The position numbers and the translations under genes are program-made. A stretch of DNA of 55,456 bases from QYQD01 sp040754095 (lineage in GTDB: Bacteria > Desulfobacterota > QYQD01): assembly GCA_040754095.1 (NCBI GenBank), contig JBFMFO010000017.1, forward strand, positions 1-55,456. The letters run 5' to 3'. Shown one piece after another: positions 8,001 through 15,140 of this stretch. The notes beneath the pieces were generated by a model. It worked only from the letters and a program-made list of their open reading frames with translations. It was not told the DNA's origin and did no database searches. Position 1 is the first letter of the stretch; each line of letters begins with the position of its first letter.

Positions 8001-9259
8001 TGAAGTGCGTAACACCCGAGCCTGCTAAAAAGGCGCCTTCGGTAATTAGAAAAGCCGGGCTGGAATGGCGAAAGATTTATCTTCCACCGATGGCCGACCA
8101 TGCCTATGCCATAGCCGCTGCATTTGAGGCCTGCGGAGTAGAATCCGAGGTTTTACCGGAGTCTGACGAAGAGACCTTGCAGTTGGGGCGCAAATTAACC
8201 TCCAGCAAGGAATGTTATCCCTTCATACTCACCACCGGGGACATGGCAAAGATGGTACAGCGCACGGATTTTGACCCTGACCATTCGGCCTTTTTCATGC
8301 CATCCGGAAACGGCCCTTGCCGTTTTGGCCAGTATCATCGGTTCCACCGTATGATTTTGGACTCTCTGGGATTTCCCCAGGTGCCCATTTTTGCGCCCAA
8401 TCAAGACGAAAGCTTTTACGACCGGCTGGGCATGGTTGGCGGTAATTTCACTCGCCTGGGATGGCAAGGCATGGTAGCTGTTGACCTTTTAGAAAAGAAA
8501 CTGCGGGAAACCCGGCCATACGAAAAGCGAAAGGGACAGGCTGCGGCGGTCTATCGACATGCGCTTGGTCAGGTCTGCCGGGCTATAAAGGAAAGAAAAA
8601 ATCTCACTCCGGTCTTGCGGCAGGCGCGGAAAGATTTTGAGGGTGTGGCCTTAAATGGCTACAGAGAAAAGCCGGTTTTAGGCATTGTCGGTGAGATATA
8701 CATACGTTCCAATAAATTTTCCAATGAAAATCTTGTGCAGCAGATCGAGGCCTTGGGTGGTGAGGCCTGGCTGCCGACCATAAGCGAATGGATTCTTTAT
8801 ATTAATTTCACAGCCAAGAGAAAGAGCCGCCGTGAGCAGGGGCTTAAGCAATTTTTACGGTTGGCCATGGAAGAACGCTTCCAGCTCAAGGATGAACACA
8901 CCCTTTGCGCGGTGTTTGACGGGGCCCTGCGAAATTCTCCGGAACCGAGCATACCGGCTATCCTGTCTTACGCCCAGCCGTATATTGATTCTTCCTTTGA
9001 AGGCGAGGCCGTACTCAGCGTGGGCAAGGCCCATGACTATTTGAAGAAAAATGTCAGCGGAATAGTAAACGTCATGCCCTTTACCTGCATGCCGGGCACT
9101 ATAGTCAGCACCATCTTAAAACGATTCCGGGAGCAGAATAACAACATTCCTTTCTTAAGTATCTCCTACGACGGACAGGAGGCGACCAATACCCGCACCC
9201 GGCTGGAGGCCTTTATGTACCAGGTCAACCATTACAAAGCCAGGACCATGGCCTCATAA
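5075..9259 (+). CDS. Giant acyl-CoA dehydratase activase-like protein (double BadF/HgdC ATPase)
   Basis: A 1,394-residue protein of the 2-hydroxyacyl-CoA dehydratase activase-related family. Two ASKHA ATPase domains lie in tandem. The first spans about residues 5-275, with GVDVGSASANT, GGEDSKL, CAAGTGSF and GRCSVFAKSDMI. The second spans about 320-575, with GIDVGSISTN, GGQDSKY, CAAGTGSF and GERCTVFMKSDI. In HgdC-type activases the Cys of the last two motifs bind a 4Fe-4S cluster between subunits; here both domains retain them. A Cys-rich linker CNGCPNHC follows near residue 602, then a long C-terminal part (about 650-1394) related to the dehydratase HgdB-like fold. Such activases drive ATP-dependent low-potential electron transfer. 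The natural substrate is not known. The gene is coupled to the radical SAM gene and followed 27 bp later by RNase G/E. Confidence 0.9.
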   Translation: MSDKLHLGVDVGSASANTVIMNDNKEVLLEEYTRTKGQPLETVARVLTGVFSRFPVESIKTVSFTGSGGSLMAKLLGANFTNEIIAQARAISFYHPEVRTVIEMGGEDSKLILLKNSTAGMEIEDFAMNTLCAAGTGSFLDQQASRLGLSIEEFSRLALESKAPPRIAGRCSVFAKSDMIHLQQEATPVYDIVAGLCYAMARNLKGNIGKGKKFHKPISFQGGVAANLGVRRAFTDILGLEEGELIIPRHFLSMGAVGAILLTLEDPAYVHKFQGLEPLLKFIKERKTDIRYHNPLRLADPEHKVPAGHIYKDSEVQKIKAFLGIDVGSISTNVVAIDEERRVLAKRYLMTAGRPLDAVKQGLKEIGEEIGDRLEIIGAGTTGSGRYLTGDFVGADIVVNEITAQATAAADIDPQVDTIFEIGGQDSKYISLQNGAIVDFQMNKVCAAGTGSFLEEQAEQLGISIRNDFGKLALESSTPVPLGERCTVFMKSDIVHYQQGGASRADLVSGLSYAIVQNYLNKVVEDRKIGKRIFYQGGTAANLGIVAAFEGVLDREITVPEHHEVTGAIGVAILAQRERTWEKSCFKGFMLSERNYTTESFECNGCPNHCEIKKVSIEGERPLFYGSRCEKYDVDQRSDKGAHLPDLFKERDEWLFKSGEGVSRAGNRGRVGIPRTLYMYELFPYWQAFFSALGFTVVLSEPTHKQMIHKGLEQIVSETCYPIKVAHGHVLNLIEKGVDFLFLPSIIEMKPKEDPFDHGFVCPYNQALPYIMQSAIDFSRQNIRVLQPVLRFGRESKDVRRILRKMVADLGISPFAVSRACRAAEEAQAEFYRRLEMRGREVLNSLAPDEKAVVIIGRPYTAYDPGINLNIARKLKKLGVLAIPMDFLPTDDIDVESARFMYWRYGQRIITAAELIRENPNLFAVCLTYFACGPDSFILPFFRERLRGKPYLEIEIDEHSADAGALTRLEAYLDSLKCVTPEPAKKAPSVIRKAGLEWRKIYLPPMADHAYAIAAAFEACGVESEVLPESDEETLQLGRKLTSSKECYPFILTTGDMAKMVQRTDFDPDHSAFFMPSGNGPCRFGQYHRFHRMILDSLGFPQVPIFAPNQDESFYDRLGMVGGNFTRLGWQGMVAVDLLEKKLRETRPYEKRKGQAAAVYRHALGQVCRAIKERKNLTPVLRQARKDFEGVALNGYREKPVLGIVGEIYIRSNKFSNENLVQQIEALGGEAWLPTISEWILYINFTAKRKSRREQGLKQFLRLAMEERFQLKDEHTLCAVFDGALRNSPEPSIPAILSYAQPYIDSSFEGEAVLSVGKAHDYLKKNVSGIVNVMPFTCMPGTIVSTILKRFREQNNNIPFLSISYDGQEATNTRTRLEAFMYQVNHYKARTMAS

Positions 9260-9286
9260 TAAAAGAAAGGCTTTAAAGGCATACGC

Positions 9287-10783
9287 ATGTCAAGGAAACC
9301 AGGAAAAAAGCTGATTATAAATGCAGAGGCCAGTGAGGAATGCCGGATCGCTTTAGTAGAAGACGGTAAGCTGGAGGCCTTTCATATCGAGACTATCGGC
9401 CATGAGGTTACCAGGGGCAACATATATAAGAGCAAAGTGGTATCCATTGAACCCAGCCTCCAGGCGGCTTTTATAGATTACGGCGGAGAAAAAAACGGTT
9501 TCTTGTCCCTATCGGAGATCCATCCCGAATATTACGGGGTAGAGACGCCGGGTGAAAGGGGTGAAAAACTACGCATTCAAGACCTGATCGAAAAAGGGCA
9601 GGAGATGCTGGTGCAGGTGGTCAAGGAGGCGGTCGGGCAAAAAGGGGCGGCATTGACAACTTATCTGTCCCTTCCCGGACGGTATCTGGTGCTCTTGCCC
9701 GGCAGCAGCAGCGCCGGGATATCCCGTAAGATAGAAGACGAAGAACAGCGCAAAAAACTTAAGGAAATGATGAAGGGTTTTGAGCTGCCGGAAGGCATCG
9801 GTTTTATCGTGCGTACGGCGAGCCTGGAAACCACCAAGAGGGAGCTGTCTAAAGATCTGCAATATCTCCTGCGCTTATGGAAAGATATAAAAGCCAAAGG
9901 ACAAACCCTGCCTACCCCTGCCCTTATTTACAAGGAAGCAGACCTTATTATACGGTCTTTACGCGATTATTTTTCTTCCGATACACTCGAGATACTGGTC
10001 GATGACAAGGAAGCATTTGACCGGATACGTGATTTTATGCGTATTGTTTCGCCAAGGCATTACCGGCTGGTAAAACTCTATAAGGATCCAAATCCCATCT
10101 TCTCCCGTTATAATTTGGAGGCCCAGATTGAGAAGATATATGAATCCAGGGTAAACCTCCCGTCCGGCGGCTCGATAGTCGTAAATCCCACCGAGGCCCT
10201 GGTTGCTATTGATGTAAACTCGAGTCGCTCCGTGCGGGAAAAGGAACCGGAAGAAACGGCTTTTAAGACTAATATGGAAGCGGCGGAAGAGATTGCCAGG
10301 CAGCTCCGCCTGAGGGATCTGGGCGGGTTAATAGTTGTTGATTTTATAGATATGCGGCAGGCAACGCATCAACGCGCCTTAGAAAAAAGGTTTCGTGATA
10401 GCCTGAAGAAGGATAAGGCTAAAATCGAGATCGGCAAGATATCCAAGTTCGGCCTCCTGGAATTAACGCGGCAGAAGATTCGCTCACCTATAATCATGGG
10501 CAGTTACAAGACATGCAGCCACTGCCAGGGGCGCGGCATAGTGCGTTCTGTTGAGGCCCAGGCCATAGCCGTTCTGCGCCGTATTCAGGCCGGCCTGAGT
10601 CGTGGCGATGTGAGTGGAGTTCAGGTCCGCGTCCCTGTAGATGTGGCCGCCTACCTGTTAAATAGAAAGCGCGGGGAACTTTTTCATCTGGAAACCCGTC
10701 GTGGCATGGGCATTCACATTGATGGTCAGGCCGATCTCTTGCCCGGAGAAGCCCATATAGAATTCAGCAAAACGTCCACCTGA
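9287..10783 (+). CDS. rng: Ribonuclease G/E
   Basis: A 498-residue RNase E/G family endoribonuclease, about the length of RNase G and lacking the long C-terminal scaffold of RNase E. The N-terminal S1 domain lies at about residues 35-120 (GNIYKSKVVSIEPSLQAAF). The catalytic DNase-I-like domain carries ALVAIDVNSSR and GLIVVDFIDMR, holding the two conserved Asp that bind Mg2+. The zinc-link CSHCQGRG near residue 408 joins subunits. The enzyme matures 16S rRNA and degrades mRNA at single-stranded AU-rich sites. Putting it downstream of the activase gene is unusual, though the 27-bp spacing suggests co-transcription. Confidence 0.95.
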   Translation: MSRKPGKKLIINAEASEECRIALVEDGKLEAFHIETIGHEVTRGNIYKSKVVSIEPSLQAAFIDYGGEKNGFLSLSEIHPEYYGVETPGERGEKLRIQDLIEKGQEMLVQVVKEAVGQKGAALTTYLSLPGRYLVLLPGSSSAGISRKIEDEEQRKKLKEMMKGFELPEGIGFIVRTASLETTKRELSKDLQYLLRLWKDIKAKGQTLPTPALIYKEADLIIRSLRDYFSSDTLEILVDDKEAFDRIRDFMRIVSPRHYRLVKLYKDPNPIFSRYNLEAQIEKIYESRVNLPSGGSIVVNPTEALVAIDVNSSRSVREKEPEETAFKTNMEAAEEIARQLRLRDLGGLIVVDFIDMRQATHQRALEKRFRDSLKKDKAKIEIGKISKFGLLELTRQKIRSPIIMGSYKTCSHCQGRGIVRSVEAQAIAVLRRIQAGLSRGDVSGVQVRVPVDVAAYLLNRKRGELFHLETRRGMGIHIDGQADLLPGEAHIEFSKTST

Positions 10784-10792
10784 TGAGCTTCC

Positions 10793-10814
10793 AACGAACT
10801 TGAGCAAGTTCGTT
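10793..10814 (+). terminator. Hairpin after rng, possible terminator
   Basis: AACGAACTT and AAGTTCGTT form a perfect 9-bp stem with a four-base loop, ten bases after the rng stop codon and between convergent genes. There is no proper U-tract, so termination may be weak or factor-dependent. Confidence 0.45.
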
Positions 10815-10872
10815 CTAAAATAGGATGCCGCTCGCGGTATAAGTTGGCTTTTTACGAAGCCGTCACACTTAA

Positions 10873-11538
10873 TCATACAATAATTGTTCTCTTCACAACA
10901 TCCACAACCTCTTCGGCCGTATCCACGACCTTGAAAACCTTCAGGTCTTCGGGTGTGATCATGCAGTCAACGCACATACGCTTATCCAGCCAACTCAAGA
11001 GGCCTTTCCAATAAGAACTGTCTACCAAAATTACCGGAAACGGCCTGATGCGATTGGTCTGAATCAGGGTCAGGGCCTCAAAGAACTCATCTAGGGTGCC
11101 AAATCCACCCGGCAAACAGACGAAGGCCACCGCATATTTTACAAACATCACCTTACGAATGAAGAAGTATTTGAAGTTTAATCTTATATTGGCATAGGGA
11201 TTCGGTTTCTGCTCGTAGGGGAGCTGGATATTTAGTCCAACCGATTTGCCTCCAGCCTCTGCGGCCCCCTTGTTAGCCGCCTCCATCACTCCGGGCCCCC
11301 CGCCGGTAAGCACGGAAAAACCGCTTTCAACCAGAAGACGGGCTATATTCTCGGCCATCTCGTAGGTCTGACTACCTGGGGTTACGCGGGCCGAACCAAA
11401 GACAGAAACGCCGGGATAGGCATCGGCCAAGGTTTCAAACCCATCCACGAACTCAGCCATAATGCGAAACATTCGCCATGAGTCTTTAATCGTGAAGGAA
11501 TCGATAACATACTGTTTCTCGCTAAGACTTATTTTCAT
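10873..11538 (-). CDS. LOG-family protein (TIGR00730 Rossmann fold)
   Basis: A 221-residue LOG-family protein. The two family motifs are present: GGGPGVMEAANKGA near residue 80 and PGGFGTLDEFFE near residue 145. The family includes cytokinin riboside 5'-monophosphate phosphoribohydrolases and bacterial nucleotide 5'-monophosphate nucleosidases, which release the base from AMP or related nucleotides. It was once misnamed lysine decarboxylase. The internal ATG at 11538 is preferred over the in-frame start at 11568 because it follows a GGTGGAAG site. The gene is monocistronic and convergent with rng. The physiological substrate cannot be read from sequence. Confidence 0.88.
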   Translation of the reverse strand: MKISLSEKQYVIDSFTIKDSWRMFRIMAEFVDGFETLADAYPGVSVFGSARVTPGSQTYEMAENIARLLVESGFSVLTGGGPGVMEAANKGAAEAGGKSVGLNIQLPYEQKPNPYANIRLNFKYFFIRKVMFVKYAVAFVCLPGGFGTLDEFFEALTLIQTNRIRPFPVILVDSSYWKGLLSWLDKRMCVDCMITPEDLKVFKVVDTAEEVVDVVKRTIIV

Positions 11539-11792
11539 ACTTTGCTTCCACCTGGGTTTATATTGCAAAAAAGACAGGCCTGATGCCGCTTTTTATTTAT
11601 GCTTTTTTGCGGCTTATGTCAATTTTTACGACACGGTCACCCTGTTTTTTACTTCGTCCCCACGAAACCAAAAGTGGGGTGATGGATTAATCTGCTATAA
11701 TACGTTTCGCTAAAATCAACTTTTTTCTTGAATATAGATATATCACCGTAGCAAATACTACCAATCATGATATAATTAGTAATTAGCACTGC

Positions 11793-11963
11793 ATGCAATC
11801 TGAACTAAAAGACAAATCTTTTGTCATATGTGAAAATCGCCGAAATCACCCAAGGCTGGCTGTAGAAGTCTGCCGGAGATGCCATAAGGCGGGGAAATGC
11901 CATATATATCAAGGGTGGCTCCAGCCGGATCTTTTTCAGGGTTGGGCAGGAAAGAAGAAGTAA
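11793..11963 (+). CDS. Small Cys-rich protein (56 aa)
   Basis: A 56-residue ORF from ATG 11793 to TAA 11963. It reads MQSELKDKSFVICENRRN, then CRRCHKAGKC at residues 27-36, then a Trp/Gly-rich end and a terminal triple Lys. Four Cys and two His could bind zinc or an Fe-S cluster. It ends 72 bp before the next gene on the same strand and may be co-transcribed with it. The promoter region at 11539-11792 is AT-rich and lies between this gene and the divergent LOG gene. I do not recognise the family. Coding is supported by the Cys spacing and by neighbouring gene order, not by homology. Confidence 0.55.
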   Translation: MQSELKDKSFVICENRRNHPRLAVEVCRRCHKAGKCHIYQGWLQPDLFQGWAGKKK

Positions 11964-12035
11964 GGAAAAAACTTGTTTTTATACAGGGCATGGTTTAGAA
12001 TAAATAAAATTTTGCAATATGGAGTGCGTCAACCT

Positions 12036-12338
12036 ATGGCCAAGGTAGTAAGCATCAAAAATAAAAGAGTGGTTAAAAAGGGGCGTGACAGGCGTCTTGA
12101 GGCCATTAAAGAAGAACTCTTGCGTTTTCACGGCATTGATCTTGACCAGCTCCTGGCCTCCGAACCGGCAAAGGCCCTTACGGTCGATGAGTATGAGGAC
12201 TTTGCGGAGCGCATCCTGGAGGTTGTCGACGAATTTTGTGAGGAGCATCCTCACCTGACCATACATGATATTTTTTATACCCTGGAAAATGTCAAGGATA
12301 TCATAAAAGACAACTGCGAAGAAAATGAGGCACAATAA
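12036..12338 (+). CDS. Small hypothetical protein (100 aa)
   Basis: A 100-residue soluble protein of unknown function. ATG at 12036 is chosen because a GGAG lies at 12021-12024 and the sequence then reads MAKVVSIKNKRVVKKGR, a basic N-terminus. An upstream in-frame TTG start has no binding site. The remainder is acidic and helical (EYEDFAERILEVVDEFCEEH, then a terminal acidic tail). The basic head and acidic body could suit a nucleic-acid or chaperone role, but no family is recognised. It converges on the epimerase-like gene, with only six bases between the stops. Confidence 0.65.
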   Translation: MAKVVSIKNKRVVKKGRDRRLEAIKEELLRFHGIDLDQLLASEPAKALTVDEYEDFAERILEVVDEFCEEHPHLTIHDIFYTLENVKDIIKDNCEENEAQ

Positions 12339-12344
12339 CCACCT

Positions 12345-13244
12345 TTAACCTCCCCGGATATATTCTTTTATCCCCGCCTCAAAAGGCGTGGGCGCGATGC
12401 CGAATTCCTCATAGAAAGTACTGTCGTTTCCAACATTCCCTTCCAGCAACATAGTAATCTGATCACGCGTCAAGGGGAAAGCCCGCAGACCTTCCAGAAA
12501 ATAGGCTGTAGCTTTTACCAGCCAGACCGGCAGGTGCACCTTTATAATCTTCTTACCCAAGGCGCGGGCAATTATATCCAGGATGTCATTAAATGTGAAC
12601 CGATCCCGCCCCGGTAATTGAAACATCCTCCCGATAGTTTTTTCCTCTTTAAGGGACAGTGTAAAGGCCCGGGCCACCGTGCGGACATCCACGGGCTGTA
12701 TCTGATAAGAGCCATCGCCGACTACCGGGACCAGAGGCGTCTTTATCATCATCTGCTTGAATAGATTGACGAAATTATCGTTCGGGCCAAAAATAACCGA
12801 GGGTTGAAAGATGGTATGGGAGAGACCGCTCTGGCGGACATATTCCTCAGCCTTATATTTTGTCTGATGATAACGAGAGATGGCATTGGGACGCGTGCCC
12901 AGGGAACTCATGTGGATATAGCGCTTGATGCCGTTGGCCCGTGTAGCGTTCACAATTTGAACAGTGGCCTGATAATGCATCCTTTCAAAGGTGATGCCCT
13001 TACGGGGAAACTCCCGGATGATCCCGATTAGATGGATTACCGCCTGGCATCCCTCTATCCCCTCAGTCAGCCGGCGTTCCCCATCAAATATGTCACCCGG
13101 CCAAAGCTCAACATCTTGCCTTCCGGCTAATTTTTTCTCCGAACCCGGCCGTACCAGGCAGCGCACCTGATAACCGTCATCCAGGAGGGTATTCACCAGA
13201 TGATTGCCCACAAAGCCCGTTCCACCGGTCAGGAATACCTTCAT
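12345..13244 (-). CDS. NAD(P)-binding epimerase-like protein (NDUFA9-type SDR)
   Basis: A 299-residue atypical short-chain dehydrogenase. The dinucleotide-binding GGTGFVGNHL starts at residue 7, and a YHQTK motif near residue 125 is the YxxxK pair. The C-terminal half resembles the NDUFA9-like group (complex I NAD(P)H-binding-like proteins and plant-type atypical SDRs), which bind NAD(P) and often act in quinone or lipid metabolism or as assembly factors. ATG at 13244 follows AAGGAAAAA; a 30-residue longer version to 13334 lacks support. No respiratory genes lie nearby, so the physiological role is open. Confidence 0.85.
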   Translation of the reverse strand: MKVFLTGGTGFVGNHLVNTLLDDGYQVRCLVRPGSEKKLAGRQDVELWPGDIFDGERRLTEGIEGCQAVIHLIGIIREFPRKGITFERMHYQATVQIVNATRANGIKRYIHMSSLGTRPNAISRYHQTKYKAEEYVRQSGLSHTIFQPSVIFGPNDNFVNLFKQMMIKTPLVPVVGDGSYQIQPVDVRTVARAFTLSLKEEKTIGRMFQLPGRDRFTFNDILDIIARALGKKIIKVHLPVWLVKATAYFLEGLRAFPLTRDQITMLLEGNVGNDSTFYEEFGIAPTPFEAGIKEYIRGG

Positions 13245-13474
13245 TTTTTCCTTAGCCTTTAATCGTTTCGGGGAATTAGACCCGAAGCTGCCTGTCATTA
13301 CCGCTCCCTGATCGGTGTCGGGGACAAGTTTCACGGGAATGCCGACTTTTTACGAGATCATCAAGTTTAACGGTTTGAGCATCCGGAGTTATCCAGAAGC
13401 GTGATAACATCACAAATAGCACGCTACACAGAAAGAACTAAGCGTTTAGAAAAAGCTTGTCAAGGATATTTTAA

Positions 13475-13591
13475 ATGGAATATAAATATGTTGCGCTAAG
13501 TGAAGAGGCGAGAAAGCTGAACAGTAGTTTTGGTGGGCAAAGCCCACCCTACACTGGTGCTGTAGCAATAATATCAAATTTGTTTGGATGA
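13475..13591 (+). CDS. Short orphan ORF (38 aa), possibly truncated by a repeat
   Basis: ATG 13475 opens a 38-codon frame, MEYKYVALSEEARKLNSSF, that then runs through an inverted repeat at 13532-13548 and stops at 13591. The first 18 residues look like the start of a normal protein and the rest looks like repeat-derived read-through. I read it as a gene start cut short by insertion of the repeat. Confidence 0.35.
   Translation: MEYKYVALSEEARKLNSSFGGQSPPYTGAVAIISNLFG
13532..13548. repeat. Short inverted repeat GGTGGGC/GCCCACC
   Basis: GGTGGGC and GCCCACC flank a three-base loop. This small hairpin resembles widespread intergenic repeats and interrupts the short ORF starting at 13475. Confidence 0.6.
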
Positions 13592-13734
13592 ATTGGGAGG
13601 GCATCAACAAAGATTTATTAAGACTACCTCATGAGAAACGAACCCAACAACTGGAAACGTTGCTATCCAATTTCATCAAAAGCAAGCGGCTGTTTCTTTG
13701 GTGGAAAAACACAGATGAACAGCACTTCGAGTAA
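13588..13734 (+). pseudogene. C-terminal gene fragment (48 aa)
   Basis: From ATG 13588 a 48-codon frame reads MNWEGINKDLLRLPHEKRTQ, then LETLLSNFIKSKRLFLWW and a short acidic end. The composition is protein-like and the frame has no good ribosome binding site; it is open further upstream. It overlaps the end of the preceding short ORF in another frame, so both may be pieces of one frameshifted gene. The family is not recognised. It ends 21 bp before the degenerate attC-like site. Confidence 0.35.
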
Positions 13735-13755
13735 ATCCTATGTTGCAGCTGAATT

Positions 13756-13845
13756 GGCTAATACGTCACTACAGCCGACGCCGTGGAACGGGTTTCGATT
13801 TTTTCGGAAGGCCACAGGCCAACGCGGCTGAGTTCAATTCGACTG
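13756..13845 (+). other. Degenerate attC-like site
   Basis: CAGCCGACG at 13772-13780 and CGCGGCTG at 13823-13830 match the inner boxes of a classical attC, including the single unpaired A that distinguishes the two arms. The left outer box, GGCTAAT at 13756-13762, fits RYYYAAC at five of seven bases. The expected right GTTRRRY box is degraded (around GACTGCT). Read as protein, the left part gives an LQPTP peptide, a tail often seen when genes run into attC DNA. An orphan ORF begins about 45 bases downstream. Confidence 0.45.
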
Positions 13846-13888
13846 CTGGCGGCTTATTGCACGCTGTATTCGATGAAAGGATTGTTTT

Positions 13889-14224
13889 ATGAGCCACGGA
13901 AGAGAAACTGATTATAACGATACAATACTCTTATTATTAAGAGCAATAAAAACCGATCCGATTAGAGAAGGAAAAACCTGGCTCAGGCATGGAATTAATA
14001 CGCAAGCCGGTCTAATTGATCTTATGATCTTGGAAGGGAAATATTCAAAAAAAGACATTGCTCGTGAGTTAAAAAATAAGACTGATTGTAGGAATCCGTT
14101 AGCAAGAATTGAACGCCACATTGATCATCTTCAGAATGCTGATGGAGTGGACGCTTGGACAGGGAATATTCCACATAAATGTAAAATTAAAGAGGTCAGT
14201 GGAATATTAATGTTTACGGAATAG
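13889..14224 (+). CDS. Hypothetical protein (111 aa), possible cassette gene
   Basis: A 111-residue soluble protein of unknown function starting at ATG 13889 after GAAAGG. It reads as mostly helical, with a YSKKDIARELKNKTDC segment that could form a helix-turn-helix and a following RIERHIDHLQN helix with two His. The product may bind nucleic acid, though nothing proves it. Composition is AT-rich relative to the housekeeping genes. The position just after a degenerate attC-like site, without operon partners, fits a captured gene cassette. Confidence 0.55.
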   Translation: MSHGRETDYNDTILLLLRAIKTDPIREGKTWLRHGINTQAGLIDLMILEGKYSKKDIARELKNKTDCRNPLARIERHIDHLQNADGVDAWTGNIPHKCKIKEVSGILMFTE

Positions 14225-14265
14225 TATCGTTTCTATTACAACGGCATTTAACACATAAACTTGTC

Positions 14266-14310
14266 AAATCCCCCCATCCCCCCTTTTCTAAAGGGGGGAT
14301 GGGGGGATTT
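14266..14310. repeat. Perfect 21-bp inverted repeat (CCCCCCAT element)
   Basis: Arms at 14266-14286 and 14290-14310 are exact reverse complements around a TCT loop, built on AAATCCCCCCATCCCCCC. It lies 42 bp after a stop codon. Such G/C-run palindromes are common dispersed bacterial repeats and could also stop transcription. Confidence 0.85.
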
Positions 14311-14449
14311 AAGCTTTTTAATTGCCGGAGTAATAAATATAACTTTGTGCGAACAATGGGGTCATGTAAATATACTTTTCTTGTTTTGTTTGGTGAATAC
14401 GTCAAGGACTACGTCTCCTTGAACCGGTTCGCCGCATAAAGGAAAATCC

Positions 14450-14686
14450 ATGACCAAGACCAGAAAATCAATCATATATGGTGAATTCGCCGCAATTAAA
14501 AGTTTTAAGCCCCTCGAATTCGAGGGGTTTAAAACCAATACCGGACTCAACAGCATTTGGGAGCAGCTCAACAACTCTGATTTTAATTCCGTCGAATTCG
14601 ACGGAATTAAAATGCTGGCCGGGTTGAACAGCTACCAGATGCAGGTACTCACCACAGCGCCCGCACTGAAACAAATCAAGGGATAA
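14450..14686 (+). CDS. Small repeat protein encoded over DNA palindromes (78 aa)
   Basis: A 78-residue ORF with a GGAAAATCC leader and ATG at 14450. Two related 26-residue units follow each other: FKPLEFEGFKTNTGLNS and FNSVEFDGIKMLAGLNS share EF-G-K and GLNS. A third, weaker copy, YGEFAAIKSF, precedes them. Each main unit begins on a 34-bp DNA palindrome (14502-14535 and 14580-14613). Because of the palindromes the minus strand encodes nearly the same peptides. I do not recognise a family. It could be a real small protein, or a set of mobile palindromic elements that happen to be open. Confidence 0.4.
   Translation: MTKTRKSIIYGEFAAIKSFKPLEFEGFKTNTGLNSIWEQLNNSDFNSVEFDGIKMLAGLNSYQMQVLTTAPALKQIKG
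14502..14535. repeat. 34-bp palindrome A centred on GAATTC
   Basis: Seventeen-base arms around GAATTC at 14516-14521 match except for one G/T pair. The core is CCCCTCGAATTCGAGGGG. It shares length, centre and outer TTTTAA/TTAAAA bases with the palindrome 78 bp downstream. Confidence 0.85.
14580..14613. repeat. 34-bp palindrome B centred on GAATTC
   Basis: A perfect palindrome with 17-base arms and core CCGTCGAATTCGACGG. Compared with palindrome A, each difference in one arm is matched in the other arm, so symmetry is kept. The centres are exactly 78 bp (26 codons) apart. Confidence 0.9.
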
Positions 14687-14755
14687 TTTTTTCACGCACG
14701 AGGGGCTGGTTAAAGAAAGACGGCGTTAAGACTAACGAAAGGGAGTGGACATATT

Positions 14756-15115
14756 TTGGACGCAGGTAAGCTGATAGAAAAGATCAGGTCTCATCCGAAG
14801 ATTGCGGACGCGGGCATGATTCTGTGCCATAATGGCCTGGTGCGTGCGACTTCGCGGGACGGACGGAAGGTTCTGGCCGTGGAAGTAAAGGTGGATCAAC
14901 AAAGACTGGCACAGGTCTTACAGGGGATAAAGAAAAAGCCGGGCATAGTTGAATGCCTGGCCGAGATAAGGGAAGGCCGGTTTTCTGTCGGCGATGACCT
15001 GATGGTCCTGGTCATCGCCGGTGATTTTCGGGAAAACGTGATCGCGGCCATGACGGAGGCGATAAATCTTATCAAGAAGGATGCAGTGACGAAAAAGGAG
15101 ATTTTCGCTGCATGA
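14756..15115 (+). CDS. MoaE-like molybdopterin synthase large subunit
   Basis: A 119-residue protein of the MoaE family. MoaE, with MoaD, inserts the dithiolene sulfurs into precursor Z to make molybdopterin. Visible family features are the CHNGLVRATSRDGRKV loop near residue 25, the GDDLMVLVIAGDFRENVIAA segment, and a C-terminal Lys cluster KKDAVTKKE where the catalytic lysines lie. The start is a TTG at 14756 after GGGAGTGG. It is shorter than E. coli MoaE (about 150) but similar to short MoaE homologues of anaerobes. No other moa gene is adjacent, and it converges with thi4. Confidence 0.8.
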   Translation: MDAGKLIEKIRSHPKIADAGMILCHNGLVRATSRDGRKVLAVEVKVDQQRLAQVLQGIKKKPGIVECLAEIREGRFSVGDDLMVLVIAGDFRENVIAAMTEAINLIKKDAVTKKEIFAA

Positions 15116-15140
15116 ACCCCGCGGGCCTGATCCGGTTTTT

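Noticed and set aside
14468..14695. Minus-strand 75-codon frame over the palindromes
   Set aside because: It repeats the plus-strand peptides only because the DNA is palindromic. It was not listed as a gene, although either strand could be the coding one.
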